Assembly (NCBI GenBank): GCA_000827265.1
Contig: KN834772.1
Coordinates: 361,526-425,525 of the forward strand
DNA from: Collybiopsis luxurians FD-317 M1
Taxonomy: Eukaryota > Basidiomycota > Agaricomycetes > Agaricales > Omphalotaceae
Length of the DNA stretch: 64,000 nt
Reading direction: 5' to 3'
Of the stretch, positions 35,169 through 47,069 are shown in pieces. Each line of letters opens with the position of its first letter. The first letter of the stretch is position 1. The notes under the pieces were generated by a model. That model made no database searches, was not told the DNA's origin, and was given only the letters and a program-made list of their open reading frames with translations. Both the position numbers and the translations under genes were made by a program.

Positions 35169-36113
35169 ATGGCTTTTCCCTTACAAAATTCTACTACTGA
35201 TCTTTCCACTGAGCAAGCAGCCATGCTGCTCAGTGTGACATCTCTTGTGCCTCCTCTGCCTCCCAAACATCCTGTGTCTGTCCCCAGTGAGCCTTTGCAT
35301 AGGCAACTGAATCAATGCTTGCGGTGCCACACCTCCCATTTGGTGTCCAAACCTCTCAAAAAGTGTTCGGCATGTTTAATTGACAAATACTGTGTACATG
35401 TTTACCTGCTTACCAGAGCCCTTGTTTTACCTTTGTATGTATACAGAGCCACAATTACCAAAAAAAGGATTGGCCATTCCACAAGGAAAAATGTGAGCGT
35501 AACAGGTTGAATCGAGCTTTGTGGGTGCCCGAGCGTCACATTGCCGTCGAAGCTCTCCACAAATTTGTTGCCAAACATCGTCCTACAGTTGCTCGAGCTG
35601 TTTTTGAGGCATTTAAATTGTGCATGCGACCCCAGCAGGCTTTCCATGATGTGTTGGTTGTGTATGTATCGGATCGTCACCACCTTTTTCCTGGAGCCTA
35701 TGTTCGGCGAGCGACAGCTTTTTATGTGACTGACGTCGAAGTTCAGCATATTGCAGAGGTGGGACCGGTTGCAGAAGTTTTGCAGGATGAGGTTGTTCGT
35801 GTAAATATAAGGGCTCGCTCGATGGGACTGAAAGGTTGCATATTCATTCTTGTCATGTGCGGAGACTTGGCTATTAGTGTTAATCTGCCAGTCGACTTCC
35901 GCGATGACATTTGGGAAAACGAAGAGGTGAGTGATGTGTGGAAGACGGAAATGATGGCATTTATGAATGAAGGCGTTGTTGTGTAAGTCCTGTGTTGAAT
36001 ACATGTGGTACATAGTGTGTATACTTCATAAATACAGCTCGTATCGCGTAAGTGTCCGGACTCGTACATGCCACGCGCGAAGCGCGATGGCCCATCCCAC
36101 AAGTATCATATGA
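35169..36113 (+). CDS. small MYND zinc-finger protein
   Basis: Three exons (35169-35393, 35447-35982, 36038-36113) join in phase to give 278 residues. The MYND finger spans about residues 45-86: CLRC, CSACLIDKYC, then after the first intron SHNYQKKDWPFHKEKC. The C-x2-C, C-x2-C, YC, DW and HK-x2-C elements are all present. The rest (LHKFVAKHRPTVARAVFEAF, VVYVSDRH, VRVNIRARSMGLKGCIFILV) has the look of the short MYND proteins that are abundant in Agaricomycetes, with a C-terminal domain of unknown function. No SET domain is present. The ATG lies 60 nt inside a longer open frame and was chosen because the upstream part is low-complexity. Confidence 0.8.
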
Positions 36114-36762
36114 TCTCTCCTGTTAGGGTGAGGCATCTGGGTGCTCGACGACTGCCAGCCTCGGTTACTGTCAATGCCATTCCAAATCGGGGAATGGTAC
36201 ATCAACGTATCAGCGGCAGGAAGCTGATGGCAACGGGAATGAAAATGAGTAGTCATGTCAGTGACCGGGTGTGGCTTAATGTCACCCGCGGTGGTCCCGG
36301 AGTGACGGCCAATGTTACTTCCCGAATGTTGGGGGTTGCTACTGGGCATTGAGTACAATTCCTTTTGATTTCATATGATGCCAGGGCAATGATCTTAGTG
36401 AGATAGATTATCATGATCAATAGACCACATTTAATCAAAGCAGGAGATACTAAATTGGTATTTGGTTCTCGAGCAATTTTCCACTTGCCTTGGGGTATGT
36501 AAAGAAACTTACTTTTGTAGATTGTCAGTTTTTGTTTCATCATTTTGCCAAACTGATTGTCATGATTCTGTTGCATGTTGTTGCATTGTTAATCATTTGT
36601 TCTCAGTTGGTCGTATATTTGCAGTCAATAAGTGCTGAGTTCCCCTTGATTTCAACATTATACCGGTCTCTCACAGATGTTTGAATAGCAGTCTGAAAAC
36701 ATTTAAAGAGCTACAATGCAGGCCAAATATATCAGCATTTTCAGCCAATTATCAGCCTACTC
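36114..36762. other. intergenic, nothing recognised
   Basis: A plus-strand open frame of 94 codons (36068-36352) overlaps the last exon of the MYND gene in another frame and matches no family I know. The remainder is AT-rich without features. Confidence 0.4.
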
Positions 36763-38117
36763 ATGACTCCTGATGAGCAGCAGACCATCGCCCTCTTTGC
36801 CACGGCCATCCGAGATAACACAATCTCTGACATTATTGTGTTAGTAACCGGCTTTGGTATGTGTTGCCTCAGATTGTTCAAGGTCCTCGTTCGATGTAAA
36901 CACAATTGATAATGGAACTCTCTGGGTAGGTATTAGTATTCCAGGATTACTCATTGCCATTCACATGCTAGTGTAAGTAATGTCAGTGTGGCTTCTAAGA
37001 TTGTCAACTCATATGATGTCTATTTGGTTGTGGTATCTCAGCAGAATCAAACCTTGGACCAATGCAAGAATTGCTCTTCTTGCTTGTCTAATTATCACAT
37101 TTGCTGCCTTGAGTTGGACTGTGTTTCAGGCTATGATATTCCCACTCATACAAGACCAGGTTGTCTTTTATGAAATAAAACCAGAAGTACAGGGAGAGCT
37201 TAAAGCACAAGCCCAGGTATCAACCATAAAACTTTTACCACTAGGATATATGGAGATTTGGAGTTCAGCAATTTCTGTAAGTTCTCTGTGTTCATCCCTC
37301 ATTCAATAGCTTGATTCTTTTATGCAGGTGATTTTGAGTGATTTTATTGTTGTTTGGAGAACATGGGTTTTGTTTGAGCAGGATAGGCAGTGCAAGGCTG
37401 CACTTGCTCTTCTGATGATTGTGAATGTTGGTGTGTAAAAATACAGATATAGAAGCTAAATTGACTAAACCTTTTGTCTGAAACCATATAGGAATGAATA
37501 TTGCAGATTGCATTTTGGATAACATTGAAATCAAGTTGATTAAGTCAAACTCCGCCACAATTTTGGACTGGTTATCAGTTGTGGCATCATTGGTGGTTAA
37601 TATGTTTGCAACAGGCTTGATTGCATGGAAGGCATGGCAAGTACTTTTATGATTTTTTACTACAGTTATTCATTCTTACAATTTCCTATGTGCAGGAATC
37701 ACTATCATGTTGTGAAAGAAGCTGCATTACAAAGAAGAACTAGAGTTCAAAATATCCTACTCTTATTGATTGAGTCTGGTGCTATATATTGCACAATACA
37801 GGTCCTCAATACTGTTTTTGTTTTGCTAAAAATATATGGGCCTGTGAATAACAATATCTCGCTCCCTGCTGATGTTATGGATCTTATAACCACTCTTGCT
37901 TCTGTGAGTTTTGATTCTTTTTCACAGGTTCTACCGATGTTCAAAAATGATTTCACAGGCATGGTATCCTATTGCAGTGGTCACTTTGATCAACATGGAT
38001 AGCTCTCCAATAATTGATTCTTTCCATATTAACCAAACCATGGAGAGCTCTCCCAGGGCAGACCACATCTTAAATATGACTGCTCAATCACACTCTGGAG
38101 AGATAAACTCTTATTGA
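36763..38117 (+). CDS. multi-span membrane protein, Agaricomycete family
   Basis: Starts MTPDEQQTIALFATAIRDNT. All introns examined close in phase (donors near 36857, 36973, 37278, 37431, 37639, 37902). The product has about seven hydrophobic segments, among them GISIPGLLIAIHMLV, IALLACLIITFAALSWTVF, VILSDFIVVWRTWVLF, SVVASLVVNMFATGLIAWKA and ILLLLIESGAIYCTIQV, followed by a hydrophilic tail ending in NSY. The blocks SDFIVVWRTWVL, GLIAWKAW and LLLLIESGAIYC are typical of a large basidiomycete family of membrane proteins of unknown function. A receptor-like role is sometimes assumed but is not supported by a motif here. The gene appears intact. The tail carries Asn-linked glycosylation sites and may face outward. 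Confidence 0.72.
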
Positions 38118-38689
38118 CCAAGTTATGGGAAAGCAGGAAGACTCCACTTGTTGCAAAGTAATTAGTTATACATTTAGAATTTTACACAGCATAACGCTGT
38201 TCACTATTATTGAATATATCTCAAAATGTGTTACAAAAGTGGCAAACTGTGGGGTTTATATTTTGCCGAGTGCCAGTTGCTCGCCGTGTAGCTCCATTTC
38301 AAATAGCTTTCACTATATATCCGCACACTACAGCTTGACCCCCATCCATTCCTACTCCTAATACGAGGTAAAACAGAAGTCTATCGGTGTTTTTCTGTAT
38401 TTCCGAGTGACAGTCTGATGAATTTTCTAGCACAAATGCCACAGAGTTAGAATATACTTGAGGCCCTGTTAGTGGTTATGATCCAACGCTGCCACATGTC
38501 AGTTACTCGTGCCCTGAAACACACTGTCACTCCCCTAACTTTGCTGGCTCTATTGGAGACACTGTCAAAACTCCAGTACTACCAATAGCAAAAGCCCAGA
38601 TCAAATGTCCTGGGATCCATTTGTAAATAACAGTGCTTATACAGATAAAATATACACTGATGGGTTGAGCCATCTACGGTTTTCCACTT

Positions 38690-39446
38690 ATAAAATAGCA
38701 ATAAAATAGTTGGTCCTTCAGGTCTCAGTGCATACACGGTCACATGATGGGAAAGGCAGCGAACATGTTCAAAATTGTTTTCCGGAGCGTAGAGCAGCGG
38801 TCCACGTTTGATGACCTGCATTTTTCCTGGCCGTTTTCCCTTCCCCCCCCCCCCCCAACTGGTCTTGGCCCCAAAACTGACCATTTTACCGATACAACTA
38901 GTTAGTGCTTTGTAGCAAATGATGAAGATATATTTCAGCTGCACCATATACACAAATAATCCAAATGGATGTATGCTGAGTCCCAGAGATTTGATCACCA
39001 CATACAATGGTCTGCCCGAGATGGGCCGCCCAGTGATCTACATAGCCTTGTTTGAGGTTGGTCGGAGCGGCGAGTCTCTAGCACCGGTTAGTGTCACATA
39101 TGTTTCTGCCCACTCAACGTAAATGTACCTCAGGATGGACCCAAGTGGCTAACATGAGTATGGAAGAATCTCATAGTGCTACTGTCTGCTAAGGCATGAT
39201 TCATGTGCTCTTTGATATGTCATTGAACAATAAACACCAAATTCACTGTACTCTGGCTGCTGAATGCCATCTACTTACTGTCTCAATAGAAACAGATATT
39301 TGCGACGGGGGTGTTACTGGCACTTACTGCTTCAGAATGAATGATGTTTCGACTCCTTGTAAGCTAAGGGCTTGAATCATGCACTGTGCAGTCTTATATA
39401 CACAAGTCTCAGGATGGAATGGGATTTTAATAAGAGTTCTCACAGC
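38690..39446 (+). repeat. inverted-duplication block, copy 1
   Basis: This block is repeated in opposite orientation at about 59956-60610. Shared words include CCACATACAATGGTCTGCCC, ATATTTCAGC, ATGATTCATG and GGGATTTTAATAAGAGTTCT. The copy here has an extra ~60 bp, near 38812-38870, containing a run of about 15 C. The block stays open on both strands for 65-140 codons. It ends inside the first exon of the gene at 39414. The intervening distance is about 20 kb. Confidence 0.75.
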
Positions 39447-40314
39447 TCCAGGACAAGGTATGTGCCCGGTACTGTTGATCCAACACTGCGAATTCCGGTT
39501 GACCGTTCAGTAGATCTCACTTTAAAAGAGTGGGATATCATCGTTTGGATGCGAGCCCATCGTATGTCGATCTGTTTGGCTTCTGAATAAGTTCAAATTT
39601 CTTCGTTTTTCAGCTAAAGAGCCATTCATTATCGATGCAGGGTCTAACATCCACCCACTCGATGAGCGTCCAATGTCGAGACGCAATGGGTCATCGAGAT
39701 TTCTGGCGACCAGAACTCAGCATCAAAACAGTTTTGTGTCAGGCTTGATAAACAATGAGCCCGTACGTATCGAGCGTGGTATAGGTAAGTGATAATTCAA
39801 TTGAGTCTGGCTGGTTACTAACAATGAAGATTTTTGTAGAAACTTCGACTGGAAGTGAGACTAGGACTAGGCACCGCAATGATATTTCGTCAATATCGTT
39901 CAGCGTTATCAATAGCCTAAGAAGTCGACGAGGCATCAACCCAGGTGGACTTGTCTTCCATAATATCGATATCCTTTAAGCTTCGTGGCTAACGTCAACT
40001 TGGTTACATTACAATCCCTCTGCTTACTTAGATGGCGATCGATCTTTTATACAAAGTAATGGAGTCTATGCAAGACGCAGACGAGGGGCTCCAGGTTTGT
40101 AGTAAGAGAGATGATGCTATATGGAGTTAACTAACGACTCGCTTTTTGTTCTTGTGGATCCCTAGGTGCTCGAGTTTCCACTAGATCTTCAAATCGGCAA
40201 GCAACGAGAGTCCCAAACATCAGTGTTCTGAATGGTGCCTCAAATGTTTTCATCAGCGGGTCGCATTTTGCACCTGGTGCGTTCAGTGCAATTGCAGGAG
40301 ATCAGAATGTTTGA
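39414..40314 (+). CDS. small protein with C-terminal ASNV...IAGDQ motif, unknown function
   Basis: Five exons (39414-39561, 39614-39784, 39840-39944, 40032-40094, 40166-40314) close in phase at every intron, giving 211 residues. Four consecutive consistent introns strongly support a real gene although the protein is unknown. It begins MEWDFNKSSHSSRTRYVPGT, has a central segment rich in Arg and Ser (SLRSRRGINP, YARRRRGAP) and ends GASNVFISGSHF ... AIAGDQNV. This last motif is the kind of short 'NV.I.G..F....GDQ' signature found at the N-termini of many Agaricomycete NACHT/TPR-type or orphan proteins. Here it lies at the C-terminus, so the gene may be a fragment or a stand-alone effector-type peptide carrier; that is inference. 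An upstream exon is possible. The first exon begins within the inverted-duplication block. Confidence 0.55.
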
Positions 40315-41559
40315 AACTGTGTCGGAAAGATGGCGGATGAGCGTCTGAGCTCTGCCGTATGCGACTTTCAGCTCCTTCGTTCGGGTTCGTAGGTGCTCGG
40401 ATTAAGGTTACATCACCTACGGACAGTTCTTATCTATCGCAGTAGTTTGTATGAGGAATAGGTCCTGCGTAGAATGTTATTTAAGTCTCAAATAAGATGC
40501 GAATCAGCAATATGTAGACGGTGGGCTACCAGATGTTTTTGAAGAAATGACACTCCCTGATTGTGTATCTAGGAATGAGAGCCGGCAAAAAGGTGAAATA
40601 GATGGATAAACGAACCTCGAATATTTCGCTCATGGCCTCGAGGATATCGTCTATGGTTGGAAATCACGGAGTGATGATGAGGATCCAACCAAGGGGAATT
40701 AACATTTCTATAATAATACCGGGGTTCACGAATCATCGGTGAAACATCATATCCATTTGATCACAGCATTCTTGCTGACAGTTGCTATTTGACGTAAAAT
40801 GTCGTTAATGCCATCACTTACAAGAAAGGTAAGAACAAGGTAGAATACGCGGAACGTACTGATCCCTGGAAGTCAATGGAAGCGGTGGGGACTCCAAGCG
40901 CGAGATAATTTGCAAACAAGAACTAACTCCGCTCCCAAAATTATGCCTGTTATCGGAACCGTACGTATTCTCATAGGGGACTCCGTCCAGAGTGCGAGTA
41001 AAATCACCAGGCGGAAGATGTGGGAAATTCTTCACTTTCCATAGTGTTCCCATAAGACTTGAAGATCTGTCAGTAGGACCGCCCGTGGGTAGCGGAGCCG
41101 CCTTCGGTAGTTACGGCTTGACAAGAAGAAACTAAGATAGAAACTTCCTTTTGAAAAAATAAATTTGAAGCAAACTGCTGTGCAGGTGCTCCTGGAAATC
41201 ACTGCGGATTGTACGATACACTCAATGAATTGCTGCAGATGAATCGGAGAATTTGAGCTCTTCTGGCACCGAGGAAAAATTGAGCCCAAGAGTTAAATAA
41301 ATCACAACATCCCAAGACATGGAGGAAAACGAAGTGAAGCGAGTAAGTAGAACATACATCAGCGCATCAGCATAAACGAGTAAACAAGTCATGTGACCGT
41401 TTGACCGTTTCCTAGAATTTACGGGCGCTTGTGTGACTTTGGAGCGCCTACTGACTCAATTCAGCTCAGCTCTGGACCCTCTTGCCATCCTCCAACCCTT
41501 CCGAGTCATAATCAGCTAGAGTTACTGAAATCGGCTGGATCGCTCGTTCACCGGCAAAA
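40315..41559. other. intergenic; possible small minus-strand gene, unproven
   Basis: Minus-strand frames at 41053-40814 (MGTLWKVKNFPHLPPGDFTR) and 41289-41032 look less random than the surroundings, but no family is recognised and no splice plan closes convincingly. The rest shows no feature. The promoter of the Asteroid-like gene must lie just before 41560. Confidence 0.3.
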
Positions 41560-44500
41560 ATGGGCGTTCACGGTAGGCTCCCTTTGAAACTATGCAGATC
41601 TGCTAATTAAGAGTTGCCCTGGGGGCCAGGCTTGACGACGTTCTTGCGCGAGAATCGCAAGTTATCTGAGACGCTCAACCTGCCTTCGGAATCTCAAGAA
41701 CCAACTCATCTAGTGATTGATGGATGGTCGTGAGCTTTTCGTTATCTTCTAATGAGAGTCATCCCTGAAACCTTTTCCGGTTTTCCATAGATTCATCTAC
41801 GCTGTTCTACACAAATCGAATCTTCCATGGGTCTACGGTGGTGAATACGTTGATTTCGCGCAAAGTATCCGCAGAGTTATCAGAGCTTGGTTCAGTGTAG
41901 GGGTGAGCGGGTTAAGTTTTGTATTCGATGGTACGTTCTCCAGAGATTCGTCACAATTGGAAACTCTTAACCTTCTACTCCAGGCCCTTTTCCGGCACTG
42001 AAACACCAAACGATCCTCTCCCGTAGCACCAAGTCTCACGTCCACCCTACGCTTTTGTTTTTTCGTACCTCGCCTACCGCCAGATCATCTCCAAGGTATC
42101 TCAATGATCCGGAATCGAGAATATTTCCGCCGTTATGCTATCCGGTAACTGTACAGACCCTACTCGATCTTCGAAACGAGCTGGGGGAAGATTCAAAACT
42201 AGACGTCGTTTTTGCAGATTCGGAAGGAGACCCTTTTGCTGTCGAGTTAGCTGCTCGGATTGGTGCCTACGTCGTCGCCAATGACTCGGACTATGCGATA
42301 TTAAACGCAGAGGGATACAAGGGGTGGATTCCGTTGGAGGGTATTGTTTGGAGCGCGCTTTCGTCGAAGGATGAAGATTTGATGGAAAGTCCGGAGGAGG
42401 GTGGCTGGCAGTCGACTTCAAAGCCCTCTTCATCCAACCGGAATCGTAATCCCAGCTCCTCTGTCGGTTTTGGAAGGGGTATTATCCCACCCGACTCGCC
42501 AAATCTTTCACTGTCATTTATCGTTCACACGCCATCATTGCTTGCTTCAACCCTCAACATACCCGTTACATTATTACCGTTGCTCGGAGCGCTGTTGGGT
42601 AACGACTTTTCTAATCCCAATCTCTCGAATCACAACCAAATTCCAAGTTATTCGAGCTCTTCTAAATCCAAATCTCCACACCAACATCTCTTCTTTGAAT
42701 CCGGTCTCCCACTCTCTGCGCGTATAAATCGCGTAGCGTTGACTCTCAGTTTGATAATCACGGCTGCCAAAGCCAATACCCCTCACAAGAAGCAAAAACA
42801 CCAAGTCGACTCTGTGATGGATCTGATATCCAAATCAGTGAAAGCATTATTGATACGAGGCGCGGATAGCATGACGAGCGGAGAGTTGGATGGGGTTATA
42901 GAGGGTGTGGTAGAATCCACGTTGCAGTACGCTATACCTCAAAGTGAAGCTCAAGAGATTGCCCCTCCGCATTCGCTTTGCCCGTTACACGAACCGGAGT
43001 ACTGTCAACTCATTCCGATCTTTTCTCGCAACGTCGAACGGGTTATTGCAGAAGCTGAGGCTGAGTTGGCAGGTACGGGACAACTAGATGAAAACATAGA
43101 CATGGATGGAGTCAATGATGATGATCTGAAGCGACACCCCATTTCCATCGATTCTGATCTCGAAAAAATGATCTCTGAAAAAGTACGCGTCCGGGATACC
43201 CTAATCGACGCGTATCGTTTGGGTTATTTATCGCCTCCTGTGCTAAACGCTCTCACTCCTTCGATATCCGTTCCGCCTTCTTCGTCGAGTTCCAGTTCGA
43301 GCTCGGTGGGTTCAGGGACGTTGTGGACGAAATTGTTCCTTGAAAATCCAGACTTGGAAAGTACGCCTAGGTTGACGAGGCGGATTCGAATGTGGATGTG
43401 TGCTGTGCTTGATGATGCGGTGGGGTTACCTGAGGCGGTTGAGGAACCGGAAGAAGAGGAGTCTCCTCAGCACGGCGACGAAGGAGATGAAGATGACGAG
43501 GAAGAAGATGAGGAAGAAGATGAGGAAGACACGGGAGATCCGGACGAACTTATCGACGTGATCGAGTCTGGCTCGGATTCAAGCGAAGATGAAGATGGAC
43601 CAGATGTGCTGGCGCCGCTCAAAGGTGCTCTTCATCGGTTACATCATCCCGACCTAGAAAATCATGCTGAGTCTTCAACGGCGAACACTGAGGATGACGA
43701 AGCGGAGGTACCGAAGCGACGTGTCGTGGTGACGGAGTATGTCCGACAAGGGACGAGGGTAGTAGGCGAGAGTGTGGAGGTGCCAGAGTTGGGAGAGGTG
43801 TTGCGGAGTATTGGTGTGGAGCTGGCTGAACCGCCGAAACTCGTGTCCCCTCGATTCCCTCGACGTGTACCTGGAAATGGTACACCGACACCGTTCCTTC
43901 TCCGTCCTGCCTCAGAGAGGTTAGATATCTTCCTCCGCCTCTTGACTACGTCAAATACATCCTCATCCTCATATCCTACCTCTCCCTCACAATCCGAACC
44001 CGATAACACCCGCCTCCTCGACCTGCTACACAACCTCCCACCATCCCAACTCTGTCTCGCCCTCGCCTTCCGGTGGCTCATGACTTGTCTTGCTTCCAAG
44101 GCGAACGAAGCTCGGAGTCGAACAGCAGATCAGCAACAACTAAAACCAGATGCGAAACAGAAAAGTAATACTACAGTGTCAACTTGGAATGTGAAGGAAC
44201 GACAAGAACTGAGGGAAAAGATGCAGGCGAGGTGGACGGAGAGGGAGGCAAGGTGTTTGTTGGCGGCGTTTGATTGGGGTTCCGAGTCTCAGAGTGATTT
44301 TACTGGGCAAGGGCAAGGAGGAGGACAGTCGTTCGGGTACCCGCCCCTCCATGAACGTTCGATTCAGTTGACGGTTCAGATTTTAGTATGCTTGGATAGT
44401 GTGCATCAGCTGGCGGAGGTGATGTTGCTTACGGGGGATGGGGCTAACAGCCGGGTTGCGATGCCGGCGCATCTCTTTTCTGGACGCAAGTTTCATGCGT

Positions 44501-44784
44501 ACCTTGCCGATGCTGTACCACTGCCGGACTCTCCGGAGGATAATAGACTTTGGGAGGCGTGCTCATATGGGTTTGGGTTGGGAGATGGGATGGGTGGGGA
44601 GGTGTTCGCTGATGAGATGGTGAAGGGTGGGAGGAAGAAGAATAAGAAGGACAAGGTTGATACTACTACGTCGAAACAAGGTAATGGGAAAGGTGGTGGA
44701 GGAAAGGGTAAGGGGAGTGCTCGAGGTGGAGGTGGAGCGGGGAAGGGTAGTTTATTTGATCTTCTAGGTGATGTTGAAGCGTGA
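41560..44784 (+). CDS. Asteroid-type XPG-like nuclease-domain protein
   Basis: Exon 1 encodes only MGVH and the first base of a Gly codon; introns follow near 41573, 41729 and 41931, and from about 42000 one long exon runs to the stop. The N-terminus MGVHGLTTFLRENRKL, then THLVIDGWSFIYAVLH, matches the XPG N-domain as found in Asteroid proteins. Later LDVVFADSEGDPFAVELAAR and YVVANDSDYAIL match the XPG I-region with its acidic metal-binding residues. The middle contains a long acidic tract (about 43460-43600, repeated EEDEEEDEEE) and the end is Gly/Lys-rich (GKGGGGKGKGSARGGGGAGK). Asteroid-family proteins are FEN1-like nuclease homologues of poorly known function. About 1,000 residues; one copy; looks intact. 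Confidence 0.85.
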
Positions 44785-45353
44785 TTTTGATTTATGGGAC
44801 GTTCAACGCAGTCTGTAAAATGCCTCAAGGGTGCCCGTGTATACATCAATAATAATTTCTTTTTATTCTTGAAAATGTACATGAGATGCAGTAGCTATCT
44901 TCCCGCAAAACGAATTTTGTTCTGTACGGAACCACCGACCCGTCGTCCTTCCTTTACAAAAGAATTGTTATAAAAGCACGACAAATGGGTACTGAGACGT
45001 CCGAAATTGATCAGAGCCTCGACTTGACACTCGAACGACCACCTGGATGTAAATGGCGATCATGAGCAACATGGGGAATTGTCATAGCCGGGCTGCCGCA
45101 CGAAGAGAAGAAAATTTTTTTGGTGGATTATATACTGGACGTATATAACCCTAACCCTAAACTAGCCCTAACCTAACATTGAAAGTCGCGTGATCCAGTT
45201 TAGGGTAGGCTCGGACCGAAGAATGGATTGATGCCATATGCACTGGGCTGGGCTACCGTACCAAGGTCTGAAATGTCCGCATGCAACCAACGGACGAACG
45301 CTGACCATCTGATAAACGGTATAGTCGGACTAACACCTTAACTCTGAATTACC
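44785..45353. other. intergenic between Asteroid-like and NAGK-like genes
   Basis: Apart from the telomere-like words at 45147-45208, only the 3' flank of one gene and the promoter of the next are present. A TATATAAC sequence lies near 45143. Confidence 0.5.
45147..45208. promoter_or_regulatory. interstitial telomere-like words in the NAGK promoter
   Basis: AACCCTAACCCTAAAC is followed by GCCCTAACCTAAC within 31 bp. An inverted TTTAGGGTAGG lies about 20 bp further on, roughly 150-200 bp before the ATG at 45354. In other fungi and plants CCCTAA words in promoters bind Myb-type telomere-repeat factors (Tbf1, Teb1). Such a role here is inference; a healed break or captured telomeric repeat is the alternative. 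Confidence 0.5.
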
Positions 45354-46673
45354 ATGTCCCTCTATCTCTGCGTAGACTGCGGCGGGTCCAAAACCGCCGC
45401 CGTTATCATTTCTGCTTCAACAGGTAAAGTCATTGGACGAGCCAACGGCGGTCCATCCAATATTGCCTACCTCCCCGTCCCCGCTTTCATCCAAACTATA
45501 CGAGAAACCGTCGGGGAGGCTCTCAAGACTTGCTTTAATCCTCCGAGTGTGGAACCCGTATCTTTACCTCCCCCACCTCCCCCACCCCCTTCATCTTCCA
45601 CCTCCATCGATCCCACTCATCCCACTCTAACCTCATTCTCATTCGCCGCAGCCTGGTTCGGTATCTCCGGCGCCGACTCTCCCTCCATCATCGCCTCCGT
45701 CCTCCCAGACCTCTCCACCCTCCTAAGAATCCCTATCGAATCTGGGAGGCTCGTCGTGGCCAACGACGCCCATCTCCTAGCTGCCCCGATCAGGATGTAT
45801 CAAAGCGAGGGTGTAACAGGGGCCGTAACGGTTATCGGCGGGACAGGGAGTATTGTCGTTTCGTTCACTACGGATTCCAGTAACACCGTGTCTACCTCTT
45901 CCGAGGAGGCCCAGGATCAGGACCGGGACCGGGACCAGAACCAGAACCAGAACCAGGAGAATGAGGAGAAAGTGACCAAAGACGACCTAGTCCAACTCGG
46001 GCGCGTCGGCGGCTGGGGCTGGATCCTCGGCGACGAAGGCGGTGGGTTCTCCGTCGGACGCGAAGCCGTCCGCCAAATCCTCCAACAACAAGACGCCCAC
46101 TCCGTCATGGCCTCCCCTCCCCCCGAAGGTTCACTCCGGAAGTCCATCAAGGAGTATTTCGGTATCAACGACGTGATGGAGTTGTTGACGGAGGTGTACT
46201 TGTCTGACCCTGCGCCGGGGACAGTGGAAACTGGGGAAGGCGTCAAAGCGCACAAGTACATGTCGAGAGAGAAGAGGTTGTCGTCCCTTTCGCCTTTGGT
46301 CTTCGCTGCGGCTTTTCCTACTACCTCTGAATCCGCATCCCAATCCGAATCCCAATCCTCATCGTCTTCTGAACCCTCAACCACCCCCACAGGCGACCCC
46401 CTAGCCCTCTCCGTCCTCCGCACATGCGCCGAAGACCTCGCAGACCAAATCAGCGTCCTCGTCGGTCCTCCCACCGCCTCAAAACCCAAACTCCTCCTTC
46501 CGCAAGACTGTGTGCTCTGTTTCGGCGGCAGCCTCGTCGGACTCGAGTCCTATCGCGCCATGGTCCTCGATGAATTGGCCGACAAGGGGATTCAGTTCCG
46601 GTACGTTGAGTTTGTGGATGATTGTGCAAAGGTCGGTGCGGAGGCGTTGAGGAAGAGGTTTGAGGGTGTGTAA
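45354..46673 (+). CDS. N-acetylglucosamine kinase-like (BadF/BadG family) protein
   Basis: Intronless, 439 residues. It has the actin-like ATPase fold of the N-acetyl-D-glucosamine kinase / BadF-BadG family. The phosphate-1 motif is LYLCVDCGGSKTAAVI at the N-terminus, the catalytic region is WFGISGADSPS and VVANDAHLLAAP, and the phosphate-2 and adenosine motifs are TVIGGTGSIVVSF and GWGWILGDEGGGFSVGREAV. The C-terminal VLCFGGSLVG is the adenosine motif. The expected reaction is ATP-dependent phosphorylation of GlcNAc, linking chitin turnover to amino-sugar metabolism in the cytosol. Low-complexity insertions (alternating DRDRDQNQNQNQ near residue 190, Ser/Glu-rich near 325) lie in surface loops. 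The ATG 45354 fits the family start exactly. Confidence 0.86.
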   Translation: MSLYLCVDCGGSKTAAVIISASTGKVIGRANGGPSNIAYLPVPAFIQTIRETVGEALKTCFNPPSVEPVSLPPPPPPPPSSSTSIDPTHPTLTSFSFAAAWFGISGADSPSIIASVLPDLSTLLRIPIESGRLVVANDAHLLAAPIRMYQSEGVTGAVTVIGGTGSIVVSFTTDSSNTVSTSSEEAQDQDRDRDQNQNQNQENEEKVTKDDLVQLGRVGGWGWILGDEGGGFSVGREAVRQILQQQDAHSVMASPPPEGSLRKSIKEYFGINDVMELLTEVYLSDPAPGTVETGEGVKAHKYMSREKRLSSLSPLVFAAAFPTTSESASQSESQSSSSSEPSTTPTGDPLALSVLRTCAEDLADQISVLVGPPTASKPKLLLPQDCVLCFGGSLVGLESYRAMVLDELADKGIQFRYVEFVDDCAKVGAEALRKRFEGV

Positions 46674-47069
46674 GTAGATAGAACGTAAGATTTATCTTGT
46701 TTATCTTGCATATATATGGATGGACTATGAATACTTTGATACCTCGAAGATCAGCGATTAAGTAGCGTACTGCCATTCTGAATACTTTTTCGGTTCTGTC
46801 TCCAAGTCGGTCGGCTCACGCCCACGCAGTTCAACGAAGAAAAGTTGGAGGAAAAAGAAACCTTTTAACGTGTACATATGCAAACAAAGATCGCAGTAGA
46901 CAAGCAGAGGAGGCGACCTGAATCGGTCGAGCGACAACCTAGACATAAATTATATGTCTAAAGAAAAATCATCCCGCTCAATCAGTCGCCCGCCCGGGTA
47001 GCAACATTCATCTACCAAATTCATCTCCTGTCCATCATTGTTATCCGTCATTATCCGTCCGTCCATTCA
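46674..47069. other. intergenic, convergent gene ends
   Basis: The region separates the stop of the NAGK-like gene from the stop of the Erv14 gene on the opposite strand. It should hold both polyadenylation sites; no other feature was seen. Confidence 0.5.

Noticed and set aside
36068..36352. 94-codon plus-strand frame after the small MYND gene
   Set aside because: Overlaps the last exon in another frame and shows no family or splice evidence.
43619..44099. Minus-strand frames opposite the Asteroid-like gene
   Set aside because: Shadows of the long coding exon on the plus strand.
45917..46489. 190-codon minus-strand frame opposite the NAGK-like gene
   Set aside because: Composition mirrors the low-complexity insertions of the real gene; no domain.
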